64,000 bases of DNA from Siphonodentalium dalli (GCA_032622095.1 CP136069.1:128135123-128199122), one strand, 5' to 3'. Numbered from the stretch's first letter, positions 35,492-48,478 are shown. Program-made: numbers and translations. Notes: a model not told the origin generated them from the sequence alone.

Positions 35492-35641
35492 GGACGGACG
35501 GAGACATCGAATATATATACCCACCGAACTTCGTACGGATGCATACTAATACCAATCTGTGTAAATATACACTCATATTCATGCTGATACTGTTCTGTAT
35601 ATGTGGGTATGTAATTCAATCCAGACTGAATAATATAAAGT

Positions 35642-35776
35642 TATTATACAATGTTGTGTACAGTATGTGTTTTTCTTGTACGAGTCCAGGTTGTGGTGAA
35701 AAGTCAATATGACTTTTCACCACAACCTGGACGAGTACAAAAGATAAACTCATACTGTACACAACATTGTATAATG
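35642..35776. repeat. Long near-perfect hairpin just outside the transposon
   Basis: Arms with TATACAATGTTGTGTACAGT and CCAGGTTGTGGTGAAAAGTC pair with their inverses around a minimal AATATGACT centre. It begins about 140 bp beyond the transposon's right duplication. The centre word reappears twice at 36068-36106. Confidence 0.85.
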
Positions 35777-38578
35777 ACATTTTTATTATCCATCTGTATG
35801 TTTATCCAAATTTTGGAATAAAACTTTTGTGGTTATTTTTGGTATTTGTCAGCACTTAATTATCTATAAAAGCCTGTATATTGATCATCAGAAAGCATGA
35901 TTTGGAAAAGTAAACACGGAAGTGAGAAAAAATAACTCAATGCGGAAGTGAAACGTCTGCTAAAATCCATCAGTGTTGCGCGCGCATCACAATTTCACCG
36001 ATTCATTTCGCAATAGAATTATTTCGTGACGTCACGGAGTCCCAAGAACAAAGTTATATTGTTCAGTCGGGTGTCCAATATGACTTTCGGGAGTCCAATA
36101 TGACTTTTTCAAGGACTATCACGTGGCGGCTTTTGCCCAATCGGAAATGGTGTTAGTTAAGGGATGGATAATAATACCATATATTTGGCGTAGATCTAAT
36201 ATGCCTGACTGGACTGGGGTGAATATGGTTCGGACTTTGTGGTTTATATTGAGTCTATTGTCGCTGCGCAGATGGCAATGTCAGCACATGTTGTGAATCA
36301 ATAAACTCCAGCTGTGCAGGAGATCCCAATCGAACAGCATGCACCGAGTATACCGTGGCCGAATATTATGATGACTCGGACAACACAGATGTATCTGTGT
36401 TATACACTGATATATCTGTGTTTTGTTATTGTGGTTCATGGCATTGTCTCTCGCCATGACATATCGTGGCGTCAGTTTTACAGATGAAGAAAGAACGCAC
36501 AGAAGGATAATTTTCCAGGCAACTCTCTCCACTGCATGCGGATACCACCAGGAAGCAACTGACAAACTATCCAAGACATGTTAATCAGGTATCCTTCAAT
36601 CTATGTAGTTCACAAGTCATCTGGATTACAACCAGGCCGGACATCGTTGAAATGCTTATGTTTCCCTAATACGCCACGTACATGTATCTTAGCAAATTAG
36701 CCACACACCATCCCCCACTCCGTTGTTTAGGCGATACGAGACGTGTTGATAGCATGGGCAGTGTTGAATCATTGCATATAGTGAAGGCTACATATAGGCG
36801 ATAGCATCACTGTCGGTTACAGGGCTATTAAAGTATCTGGAATTCGCTAGCAAAGACTATTCGGAACTCGAATTCATTGCCATAGTTCAAGTCAGCATTA
36901 AAAACTCACCAATTTAAACGCAGGTATCAGAAGACTAAAGCGAATGATACATAGTGACTAATTGTGTATTCCATCTTTTGTTGCTGACACTTGTTTTAAT
37001 GTCTATTTCTCACCCAGTACGGGATAAGCGCTACATAAAAATTATAATAATTATTATTATTATTATTAGTTTTACCATGGAAGTATATTGTTATTCAATT
37101 GTTTGTATTCTTCTCTATTATTTATTATTCTTAGAAATTTTGTAACACTTATATCTCAGGAAGTAAAAGAGATGGAATTACGTATGTATATAGGCCTATT
37201 ATAGTTACATCGAACTCCGCTATATGCAATTTTGTCCGCACTTGACTTACATAGTTATCTCCCTTTATGTGAAAATTGGGGTTTTAAAATCACGGAAAGT
37301 ATGAGGAGCAGAGACTCGAAGGATCATAGATACATCTCAGTATGCCAATTTACGTCCACATATAACACTTTTTGTCCTTGCTTCCATGGTTCGCATAACT
37401 CGATGTCTTTCAGATTCAGTGTCCGCTATATATATGGCATGCAAGGTATCCAGATGTGACAGCTTAGTGCAGTTACTCATCAACTTGCTATAGCACACTT
37501 GCTAATGGAGGCGTATACCTGGTACAAGTCACATCAATGCAGCAGTAGCACAATGCAGTAGACCTGCCAGCACAATGGTTATTCATAACAGTTTCAGCAA
37601 CAAAACATAGTCCAGCGCCGAAAAGTTGTCATTGTCTCAAGCGATGGTTGAGTGTGAACGTTATCCGAATTCGTCCCCGGCGTTGCTAAGATATTTCATA
37701 TGGAGGATTTACGCTTTTTATCCAGAAAATTACCCGTGTAACGAATGCAACCCAGTGCACTGGGGTATGTATCAAACACGACCCAAAGGTATGATAGCGG
37801 ACGGTACGCACTTCACCACGTGGTCTCCTTTAACAAATTGAAAACAAATCATAGTGGTCCAAGCGGGAGCTTCAGCCGCACCTTTATACGGCAATTTGTT
37901 TTCCATCACCAGCCTCGATTGAGGGGAATGGCATTGTCCTAATGATAACAAGTGATAACAGCATTATGCTGATATTATTAGGTCTATATTACATGAAATT
38001 TCGCAGTATTATATATACTACTCGGATATCTTTAGGATATATAATATCTAGCTTTCGTGTATCGGTTGAAAATTAACCAAGTTACGGACCCCGACATCGG
38101 AAATCCAGAGTTTTGTATTCAAACTATATCTCTCACTATGAACTAACATGCATACGCAACAGTTTGCATCTTACTCCACCTCTGCATAGTAACATTAACA
38201 AACTGCGGCGTTTACTCCACTATTGAAAATGATAAAAGATACTGAATCCAGAACTGAAAGAATTTTCAAAATCAGTTGCGAAAGACCAGATTTATGGGCC
38301 CTCAAAATTTGGTGAACTGGTTGTAAGTTTCGTGACTTGGACATCACGGAAGGGATGGCAAGTGGCCTTAATTTTTGTTACCCACCGAATCTAATAAAAC
38401 TTGGAATATAAGATCACTAAAAGGCACTGTATCCGAAACGGAACGATTTGTCAAAATCCGTTGCAAAATACCAGATTTATGGGCTCTCAACATTTGAATT
38501 TTGGGCTGAAATGTAGGTCATGCTACATATCGTTTTGCTAGGAATGCGCTAATAGTGTTAGGTTTACAGCTATGTTAG
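35777..38578. other. No gene recognised
   Basis: Several modest open frames (for example 36574-36281 minus and 37626-37841 plus) lack recognisable domains or splice-supported neighbours. ATT-rich simple sequence is at 37041-37068. Confidence 0.45.
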
Positions 38579-38715
38579 GTTTTATTTATGGGGTAATCTT
38601 AGGGTTAGGGTTGGGTTATTTTTTAGGATTAGGGATAGGGTCAGCTTCAAGATTAGGGTTATTATTTGGGTTACAGTAAGATTATGGTTAGGGGTTTTTG
38701 GTTAGGGTTTGGGCA
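38579..38715 (+). repeat. Degenerate TTAGGG-like repeats
   Basis: Irregular copies of TTAGGG and GGTTAGGGTT variants spread over about 140 bp, mixed with TTTGGG and TTATGG variants. They resemble an old interstitial telomere-type stretch or simple-sequence drift. Copies are too irregular for a terminal telomere. Confidence 0.65.
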
Positions 38716-40992
38716 TGTTTTATGGTTATGAATATGGTGCCTTTCTCTTACATGTATACTATAAACACGATTTGCGCTTTCCTCTAATTAACGTTTTTCA
38801 CCTGTTGGCAATTTCCAACCTGATAACCTCCTAACGTTGGCAAATTTCCAACTGATGATCATTTCAGACCTATGAAAAGTAGAACAAATGTAAATATCTG
38901 GTATAAAAACAAATTACTGGGTGGACAATAAAACAATTATAACCATTTTAACCAATGTGAGCATGGTGCAAAATGTCAATCTAATGTTATGTTATGTTAT
39001 GAACATTCAGTTATTGAAGTTTGGGAGAGACACCCCTCCTCGCAATGCTCTCCATCATTACATTAGTGTTGTCTCGAATCTAGTTGCCAAAGAGTCTTTA
39101 TTTTAATGTCCCCGAAATAAATGTGGGGGTGACAACAGAAATGATAGAATGAGGGTATCACCCCGTCCGTCATCCAGATCGTACAACACATTTGTTGTCC
39201 CTTGAATGTATGACTGAATTTTATGACATTTTGTATGTGCATGGTCTGCACATGAAAACGTTCCGGAGAATTACCAATGTGGATCTGCTCAGATTTAGAA
39301 TTTACTGATCATTTTGTTTTCCACATGATAACTTAAACGGACGTGCATTTCAACCTTATGTATGCATAATTTGGTAACATGTATTTCGAACTGAACCAAT
39401 GCGGAGGATTTTCAAACAGACTCGTCGATATAGCGCTGAAAAATACGTCTTTTGTTTCTGATATTTCGGTAAATTTGCGATCGTTTCCTTTGTGCCGGAT
39501 CAATTTTGTAATCATGGGTCGCGTAAAAGTTATAAATCTATAGAGCTTTCGTCGCCATGGAACATTCATGGTAATACATAGTTTTGATGATTAAACTGAA
39601 GAGAAAGCAGTTTGTGAAGTTAGAAAGACCCTTCATTAATATATGTTTCTTATATTCGTCCACTTAGAATACGCTTCACCCGTTTGAAACAACTGCACAG
39701 GTAAATAGAGCACATGCACAACTTGAACAAATTCAATTCTAATCCGCAAGGATTGTCCCATGAGCCACGCGTAGCACTAGCAATAGCTGAACTTGGATGG
39801 GAAACATTAGCAGATAGGAGAAACAATTTTAAACTACATCAGTTTTATAGCATGACTAGCTGAAACATGACGAGAGCCTTTATTCAGCGTCGGAAAGGCC
39901 TGTGCCCCTGTGTGCGCTTCGCGCACATGGCAAACAGATCATACTCTAAAATATATAGATTATAATTATTATGCTACGTCAATATATAATATCGTGCAAA
40001 TTGGTTCATACTGGACATAATCATTGACATCATTGGTTCATATTGGACTTATTTTATTCCTGGAATAAGCCCATAGTGGACATATACCCGATATTATGTT
40101 GGATATTCTGGGCCACAGTCAAAACACATATATAAAGAGCGTGCTTTGTAAATAGGTTCATATTGAACCTAAATATTCGCATTTATTTGATTACGAAATA
40201 GGCCCATAGTGAGCTTGTTTAAATTTGTGTGTGTTTTAATTTAATTAACAAAATCTGTTTAAATACAAATTTAACGCCAATATAACTTCTGTCAGGGTAC
40301 CACGAGTCACCAGACCACATTTAGTCTTTAGATATATTTAAGTCATGATTAGATGTTATGCTATTCAATATTCCATAGTCACTTGATTTATGATATACTT
40401 CAGAAAAAATCTATGCGCATAATAAATAATAAAAAAATATAATATTCACACAGATCCACTATTCCAAACTATGGAAGTTTTAAAATTCATTGATCTGTTT
40501 ACTCTGAATTCAAATCTAGCTGTTCGTGATGGTTTCATTTAATTAATTCATATGAATGTTCCAAAATGACACGCGACAAACAGTATCTTCTCTCGAAACT
40601 TACTCGAACAGTATTTTTCAAACGATGTGGAATTCCCTGGACGAAAGACTAATACTTTTCCAACGCGAACAATTTTCAAAAATGATTATTCTGAAAGCAT
40701 CCTATATATATTCTTATTAGTCGAATCCCAAATGTACATACAAAAGATGTCATATAGAGTCAATACTATGATACTTTTACAAATTGTTAAATTGTAATAA
40801 TTTGTTATTACAAAGCTTCGTAGTACTGCTGGCCCGCAAGAATTGTGAAAACCGAAAGTAGTCTTTAGACGGAATATTACCCAAAACACCTTAATATGAA
40901 TCATATTGCATGTGCACCAGATGGCCAATACATTTAGAACGGGTTCTGGAATAACAGCGCTGTAATGGCTGTGATGTGAGTGACATTTACGT
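38716..40992. other. No gene recognised
   Basis: Words of the TTGGCAAATTTCCAACTGATG family lie at 38806-38870. AT-rich sequence with short unsupported open frames fills the rest. Confidence 0.45.
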
Positions 40993-43900
40993 ATAACTGT
41001 CGGGTGTACCTAAAACGCTGAATCAGCAGCTGATCAGCAGGTTATCACCTAAAACGCTGATCAGCAGATTTCCCGATTTTAGTTTAACTCAAATATAACG
41101 TTGATGGCGGGTTGTAGGTTGTGCAAATGGCACGTAGAATATGTGTTATATACCAATACAACAAGGAGACACATTTAGACCGTTCAGCGGTTCAAAATCC
41201 CGACCAGCAGTTCATATCGAGCAGATCAGCAGATTATCACCTAAAACGCTGATCTGCAGATTTTCCGAGTTTAGTTTAACTCAAATATAACGGCGATGGC
41301 GGGTTGTAGGTTGTGCAAATGGCACGTAATACATGTGGTATATGCCAATACAGGAAGGGGACACATTTTGACCACCCTCTATGCCCGTTCAGCAGTTCAA
41401 AATCAGTTCAACAGTACGGCAGCTACAGTTCAGTAGATTATCGCAAACGCTGTTTAACTCAATTGTAACGAAGTTAGTTGAGTTTAGGTGGTGCAAATGA
41501 CTTGTAATTAATGGGACATAACCAGGTACATGGATAAAAAGCCATTTGGCCGACGCCCACCCCAGATCAGCAGTTCAAAATCCCGTTCAGCAGTTCATAT
41601 CGAGCAGTTCAGCAGATTCCCCGAAGGCGGTTTAACCGAATTTTAACGAAGATAGTCGGGCATGTGTTGTGCAAATGACATTATATCGATGGTCCATAAC
41701 AAAATACAAGAAGAAAACACGACTTGGCCGACATAAACCCCAGATCAGCAGTTCAAAAGCCCGTTCAGCACTCTATTTGGGGCAGTTCACCAGAATCTCA
41801 AAAATTCAGTTTAACTGATTTTTAACAAAGATATTCTGGTATAGGTGATGCAAATGGCATTTTATCGATGGCTCATATGCAAGCACATGGACAGGAAACC
41901 ATTTGGCCGACGTCCACCCCAGATCAGCAGTTCAAAATTCAGTTCAGCAGTTCATATCGAGCAGTTCAGCAGATTCCCCGAAGGCGGTTTAACCGAATTT
42001 TAACGAGGATAGTCGGGTATATGTTGTGCAAATGACATTATATCGATGGTCCATAACAAAATACAGGAAGAAAATACGGCTTGGCCGACATAAACCCCAG
42101 ATCAGCAGTTCAAAAGCCCGTTCAGCACTCTATTTGGGGCAGTTCAGCAGAATCTCCAAAATTCAGTTTAACTGATTTTTAACAAAGATATTCTGGTATA
42201 GGTGATGCAAATGGCATTTTATCGATGGCTCATAAGCAAGTACATGGACAGAAAACCATTTGGCCGACGTTCACCCCAGATCAGCAGTTCAAAATCCCGT
42301 TCAGCAGTTCCTATCGAGCAGTTCAGCAGATTCCCCGAAGGCGGTTTAACCCAATTTTAACGAGGATAGTCGGGTATGTGTTGTGAAATGACATTATATC
42401 GATGGTCCATAACAAAATACAGTAAGAAAACACGAATTGGCCGACATACACCCCAGATCAGCAGTTCAAAATCCCGATCAGCAGTTCATATCGAGCAGAT
42501 CAGCAGATTATCACCTAAAACGCTGATCTGCAGATTTTCCGAGTTTAGTTTAACTCAAATATAACGACGATGGCGGGTCGTAGGTTGTGCAAATGACTTG
42601 TAATTAATGGGACATAACCAGTTTCATGGATAGAAAATCATATGGCCGACGTCGACCCCAGATCAGCAGTTCAAAATTTAGTTCAGCAGTTCATATCGAT
42701 CTGTTCAGCAGATTCCCCGAAGGCGGTTTAACCGAATTTTAACGAGGATAGTCGGGTATGTGTTGTGCAAATGACATTATATCGATGGTCCATAACAAAA
42801 TACAGGAAGAAAATGCGGCTTTGCCGACATAAACCCCAGATCAGCAGTTCAAAAGCCCGTTCAGCACTCTATTTGGGGAAGTTCAGCAGAATCTCCAAAA
42901 TTCAGTTTAACTGATGTTTAACAAAGATATTCTGGTATAGGTGATGCAAATGACATTTTATTGATGGCTCATAACCAGGTTCATGGATAGAAAACCATTT
43001 GGCCGACGTCCACCCCAGATCAGCAGTTCAAAATCCCGTTCAGCAGTTCATATCGAGCAGTTCAGCAGATTCCCCGAAGGCGGTTTAACCGAATTTTAAC
43101 GAGGATAGTCGGGTATGTGTTATGCAAATGACATTATATCGATGGTCCATAACAAAATACAGGAAGAAAATACGGCTTTGCCGACATAAACCCCAGATCA
43201 GCAGTTCAAAAGCCCGTTCAGCACTCTATTTGGGGCAGTTCAGCAGAATCTCCAAAATTCAGTTTAACTGATTTTTAACAAAGATATTCTGGTATAGGTG
43301 ATGCAAATGGCATTTTATCGATGGCTCGATGGTTATGTCCCATTAATTACAAGTCATTTGCACCACCTAAACTCAACTAACTTCGTTACAATTGAGTTAA
43401 ACAGCGTTTGCGATAATCTACTGAACTGTAGCTGCCGTACTGTTGAACGGATTTTGAACTGCTGAACGGGCATAGAGGGTGGTCAAAATGTGTCCCCTTC
43501 CTGTATTGGCATATAACACATGTATTACGTGCCATTTGCACAACCTACAACCCGCCATCGCCGTTATATTTGAGTTAAACTAAACTCGGAAAATCTGCAG
43601 ATCAGCGTTTTAGGTGATAATCTGCTGATCTGCCGATATGAACTGCTGATCGGGATTTTGAACTGCTGAACGGACAGGACGGGCGGTCTAAATGTGTCTC
43701 CTTGTTGTATTGGTATATAACACATATTCTACGTGCCATTTGCACAACCTACAACCCGCCATCAACGTTATATTTGAGTTAAACTAAACTCGGAAAATCT
43801 GCAGATCAGCGTTTTAGGTGATAATCTGCTGATCTGCTCGATATGAACTGCTGATCGGGATTTTGAACTGCTGAACGGACAGGACGGGCAGTCTAAATGT

Positions 43901-44276
43901 GTCTCCTTGTTGTATTGGTATATAACACATATTCTACGTGCCATTTGCACAACCCACAACCCGCCATCAACGTTATATTTGAGTTAAACTAAACTCGGAA
44001 AATCTGCAGATCAGCGTTTTAGGTGATAATCTGCTGATCTGCTCGATATGAACTGCTGATCGGGATTTTGAACTGCTGAACGGACAGGACGGGCGGTCTA
44101 AATGTGTCTCCTTGTTGTATTGGTATATAACACATATTCTACGTGCCATTTGCACAACCCGCCATCAACGTTATATTTGAGTTAAACTAAAATCGGGAAA
44201 TCTGCTGATCAGCGTTTTAGGTGATAACCTGCTGATCAGCTGCTGATTCAGCGTTTTAGGTACACCCATAACTGTC
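40993..44276. mobile_element. Foldback transposon with tandem-repeat arms and 9-bp target duplication
   Basis: The element spans 41002-44267. The left end is GGGTGTACCTAAAACGCTGA and the right end is its exact inverse. Both sides carry ATAACTGTC (40993-41001 and 44268-44276). The arms are long: about 430 bp at the left pairs with the region 43330-44267 at the right, where one arm unit is repeated several times. The middle is a tandem array with two alternating unit types, together about 360 bp, both full of GTTCAGCAG and GATCAGCAG words. No transposase is encoded; short frames that repeat with the units are not genes. A 9-bp duplication is typical of MULE-type and some other transposases. Confidence 0.92.
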
Positions 44277-46367
44277 TGTGTTACATGTTAGCGATCACTG
44301 CCAGTACTATCAGAGATCGTAACTCAGTTTGCTGGTAAGTTTTTCTTACACTTGTCATTGAGAATTTACCAAACGAAAGATCTATAACTAATAGTTACAA
44401 ATTTTTAAGTTCTAAATAAAAAATCCATCTTTTTCAGAACCTATTGATGTGTATTATAAGAAAATGTCAACAGTATGCACAATAAAAATGAAGCGTATTG
44501 CATGCATTAGTTCGTATAATTAGCACATGCAGTCAAAAGTTTAGGTTATCACCCCACCCATTGCATTATATATATAATCGACCATAAGTCCTATGATTGG
44601 GTAGAATGTTTGAACAATCACTCTACACACTGAACATGGAGTTTTGTTTTGAAGTAGCATATAAATATTCCGTTTTCTATTTGTTGAAGCGTCTACAATC
44701 TATTGCCTTGATATGGTGGTCGGGGGGGGGGGGCAAAACACTCACTAATTATATATTGGATAACGTGTGAACTGATATATGATACTAAATTCAGCAAAGT
44801 GCCGCTGTACGGTGGCTGATATGTTGTGCTCAAGAAAAAGCCAACAGGCTAACACTTTTAAGAGATCATGACACATGTGTCAAACGTATTCCCTCTGCAC
44901 GTTTGACCAAAAGGTTAAACGAATTTCTCACTGACAGATGTTTCGACTGCGTTGTCAGCTCGTTGATTAAGGAAAATCGATATTTTCTCACGGGATACTG
45001 TTCTTTAAATTACAAACCACTGAAAATTCCGATACTCATAGCGTTTAATTATTGTTAGCCAGCATTTGTAATGTCGAATTGTTCCTACCAGTAACATATA
45101 ATTGGAACACGATGATATGCTCCTGTGAACCCTGCATGTTATGTTATGGAGCTAAAAATGGCTACTCGCCAATTTACCGTTTTGAGGATTTGATAATTTT
45201 TTTAGTTACAATTAATCGCCCATTCTGTAGATTCTTACTACAGTAAACATGTTTGATTGTACTCGGATATACACGCGCTGGTGAAATTTCACAAAAACGA
45301 CCGGATTATACTATTGTAAATATGTTTCATGTATATTTTCAATAACATTGTATCGTCCTAGGAGTTCTGTTCCATGCTTTTAATAACCGTTTTTTTTTTT
45401 AGTTTGGTTGTTAAATCGTCAAGATCGGTCCATGCAATGTAAACCAATAAGCTATGGAAGTAAATGTATGTTATCCCATTCTGCGATTTGGCATATTCAA
45501 TGTCGTCTTGTCGCGGAATTTACAGGCGATGTAAATTGCATTAGAATCTTCCCTGAAAGCTATTGGGAAGTTGTCGATTTCGGAAATGTACATTCATATC
45601 ATCATATGTGTCAATAATCCCCAAGTACGTCCTCACACAAAATACATCTATGATGGAATAATTAAATGTCGCAGACCACGTGTGCCCGAACAAGTGTTTT
45701 TTTTAAGCAAGGATAGACCGTGACCAAATTAAAACATTTCCTTTGTTTTCTGAAATTTGAGCCACTTACCAAATATCAAGCAATTAATTCGTTCAGATAA
45801 CTAAAGGTAAAGTTATCAATCGGAAACCAAAACAATCGGCACATTTCAAGTCGACAAGGACCATAAATCCGGAAAAATGGGCGGACAAAACGCGAATTCG
45901 AACTCAGTCTGTATCTTCATGCCGTTAATCCACATGCCAAATTAAAAAACAATCAGACTAGAAAAACTAAAGTTATCATCCGGAAACCAAAATAATCGGC
46001 AAAGTCGACAATGTTCATAATGCCAACCTCTTTCATAATAGCAGATATGTAATATGTATGTATGTCAGTCCATGTTTGAAAGTGAATCGCTCATGTATTC
46101 GTCTGGGGTTTCTGATTCTTTTATGTAAGGAATAGGCAGATATGACATATTTCCAAAAAGGGTTGAATTTAGAAAGATTATTCTAAAGTTATAAGACTAG
46201 CTTTGTTTAAATTCAGTTTTTGTTTCAGAAGGATCATTTTCCATTCTAATAGTTAAGACGGTCCATTAATTTCTTTAGCCATGTCACATTAAGAGATTTC
46301 AACAAGCATGTTAATTCTTGTAGTTTCAGACCTCCATTTGTTGCACTTTAACCTATCCCCTTTACCA
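44277..46367. other. No gene recognised; one imperfect direct repeat
   Basis: A G run of 12 lies at 44722-44733. Between 45770 and 46010 the phrase AAAGTTATCAxxCGGAAACCA occurs twice, about 165 bp apart, each followed by AATCGGCA. A poly-T stretch lies at 45391-45401. Coding is not supported. Confidence 0.5.
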
Positions 46368-46661
46368 TTAAACAATAATATTTTGAATTACTTTAGTTAT
46401 AGAACAGGGTAGATTAGGTATTACATTCATTATTTGAGTGAGGATATGTGGTGCTAACATTTTAATTACTGTTGCTTTTCCAATATATGGCAGTTTCATA
46501 AATTCACAATGCTTCAATACATGCTCAACGCTTTCTTTATTTATTAAATCAGGGACATGTTCTTTCCGAACCACACACCAAGGATTCTCCAAGACAAAAG
46601 AATTTGAATGTTTTCTGAATATAGCCTCAATCAATAAAGTGGAGTGTTTTTTCATAATCAA
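46368..46661 (-). pseudogene. L1/Tx1-type LINE fragment (RT thumb region)
   Basis: The minus-strand frame contains MKLPYIGKATVIKMLAPHIL. This matches the G-K-x-x-x-I-K-M-L-x-x-P block downstream of the catalytic reverse transcriptase motifs in L1-like ORF2 proteins. The frame opens and closes without the catalytic motifs, so this is a short relic. It could belong to the same family as the 3' fragment at 47171-48360. Confidence 0.6.
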
Positions 46662-47170
46662 GGAGAAGCATCAAATCCACGGGTTGCCTTCGTTGTAGGT
46701 TATAACTTAGAAATAATAGTTAATACATTATGAGCATTTCCTCAATAATTGTTTTTTTATTATATTTTTTTATTGAATAGCAAAACATACACGGAATATC
46801 ACAGACATACATTAGCTTAAGATACTTCAAGTCACAGTCACAAGCGCAGTCTCACACTCTTCATTCGCACCTGGTGTCATCATCTAATGTGACATGGATA
46901 TATAATATGTTTATATCAAATATGGAAGATTGGGCACGATCCACAACGCTGAGAACAGTCAGGATATGTCAAAACAGATGATACAGCCTCGATGCCGGTG
47001 GGGGGGGGGGGCTATATTAATAGAGTTGTTACCCTTTGTTGTGTGCAAGTAATTCATTGCCGACAAATTATTTCGTTGTTTACGAACAATCGGTCAATGA
47101 CTGGCGATGTTTCGACTTTCTATTCTACCAATATAATATTGCGATGTATATTCGACCTTTAACGTGTTGT
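46662..47170. other. No gene seen
   Basis: AT-rich, with a G homopolymer of about 12 near 46998-47011. Confidence 0.5.
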
Positions 47171-48360
47171 ATCTTATCGGGTTTCGTTTTCAAGTGCTGG
47201 TTTCATTATAAGCCACTTGGTATCGAACATATCACGTTCAAGTCTGCAGTATGCATTGTATTTTTCGCAATTATACCTAAAGTTGAGTTCTGAAATTAAA
47301 GCATTCATAGATAGTTGGTCCGTTTTAAATTTTGTTTTGTAAATATAGTTTTTAATAATCAAAATTAAATAATTTGTAATGTTATCCGTTCGCTTGCTCA
47401 TGTTTCCAAGCGTCATTGTCTTTTTTGTTAAAGGCACGTGAGGCCTTAGTTGTCGAAAATATTCATATTTGTTCTAATCACCGTAAACAGAAAAACATTA
47501 AAACGCATACAGTTTCGTTCATATATACCATGACCATCACGTAAACAGCATGTTATCATAAAGACCTACTATATTTTACCTAAGCAAGAGCCTGATTGTG
47601 TTACAGAAGACAGCACAATGCTACAGGCTAATCACACACAAATGGCATAAACGCTCTTTATTAGTTCCATATCAGGAATTCACCAACAAAGAACGCTCTT
47701 TATGTTTACCATCATAATATAAACAAACACCAGAAAAGTTACTTTTTATGCTTTTGTTTACATAACAATGGTCAAACATTTGACAATAACATACTGTTTA
47801 TGCGATATTTCTTATTTGTATACGGACAAAGTCTGTCTACATTTTGATGTTCTTTCTGTTTGTGGCGGTTTTTGACGGGTGGAAATATTTTCACAGGATA
47901 CCCACCGCCAAGGCCAACCGTACCTTTAAAGGAATGACAAAATTGTTTGATATTGTCCATTTGGAAAGCTTGTCTATAGGAATGATTGAACATGCGGACA
48001 TTCCCAACATATGTGGCATATCGTTTCTTGTGTTTGACATCGGTTGCAAAGATCGTCTTGTCTAAACTTGGCCATTTTTAGAAATTTATTGGTGGCTAAA
48101 ATTTTACATTGCTACTGTGCTATATTACAGTTTATACGAAATTGAAGCCAGTGTAATTTAGTGTCAGATGTGGACTGGAATGGGGCCCTGAAGCAAATAT
48201 CCCACGGAATATTGTACTCCCCTAGTTTGGATTCCCATTTCGAGCAAACGTCAAGTTTCTTGTTTCTCGACACTAGACAGTTGTAAAAATCGCGCACACC
48301 TTTCCCATTACGTAATATTAATATGTATTTACTTGGGAGGATTTGTGCCATCAGGGGATT
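47171..48360 (-). pseudogene. L1/Tx1-type LINE ORF2 C-terminus, interrupted by an element
   Basis: Read on the minus strand from 48360: CSKWESKLGEYNIPWDICF, then TKLHWLQFRIN, then (after a stop) ILATNKFLKMAKFR and a Cys/His cluster CNRCQTQETICHICWECPH. This is the usual C-terminal order of L1/Tx1 ORF2, ending in a zinc-knuckle-like CCHC. A family C element interrupts at 47428-47929. Beyond it the frame resumes as TLGNMSKRTDNITNYLILI and IKNYIYKTKFKTDQ, the last helix-rich stretch of such proteins. One in-frame TAG (48112 area) and a stop before the insertion show decay. Confidence 0.78.
47428..47929. mobile_element. Family C element, copy 1 (TTAA-flanked, about 500 bp)
   Basis: Starts AGGCACGTGAGGCCTTAG after TTAA and ends AAGGCCAACCGTACCT before TTAA. 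It is almost identical to 52619-53120. Non-coding; it inserted into the LINE above. Confidence 0.9.
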
Positions 48361-48478
48361 ATTCGGTTGTTTAAGGTTTTGGCACTTTTTTCTGCCTGTA
48401 TTTCCTCAAGAATATAGTGATGGTATAGTATAATGATAGTATTAATGTGATACTAATAATATTAATAAAAGCAATTAT

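Larger units (their letters stand above)
21441..35500. mobile_element. 14-kb DNA transposon with RecQ-like helicase and DUF6589 genes (Academ-like)
   Basis: The element proper is 21450-35491. Its left end is CAGTCGACATAAATTTCG. Its right end, read inward, is CAGTCGACGTAAACATCTCC. The shared terminal repeat is CAGTCGAC-TAAA. The 9 bp before the left end (21441-21449) and after the right end (35492-35500) are both GGACGGACG, a target-site duplication. Two genes face inward. A RecQ-type helicase starts 387 bp from the left end, and a DUF6589-type protein starts 193 bp from the right end. Introns are filled with smaller elements, two of which share this element's own ends. Both genes carry disabling lesions, so this copy looks recently dead unless the lesions are assembly errors. 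I recall AcademH as the Academ lineage pairing a transposase with a superfamily 2 helicase; membership is inferred, not tested. Confidence 0.88.

Noticed and set aside
38579..38715. True telomere
   Set aside because: Copies of TTAGGG are irregular and the sequence continues as ordinary DNA on both sides.
42376..44155. Nearly identical 60-63 residue open frames ending in LICRFSEFSLTQI
   Set aside because: They are the same arm unit of the foldback element read on both strands. No gene features.
43330..44267. Foldback right arm as a centromeric satellite
   Set aside because: Unit number is small, the array is bounded by inverted ends and a target duplication, and it belongs to one element.
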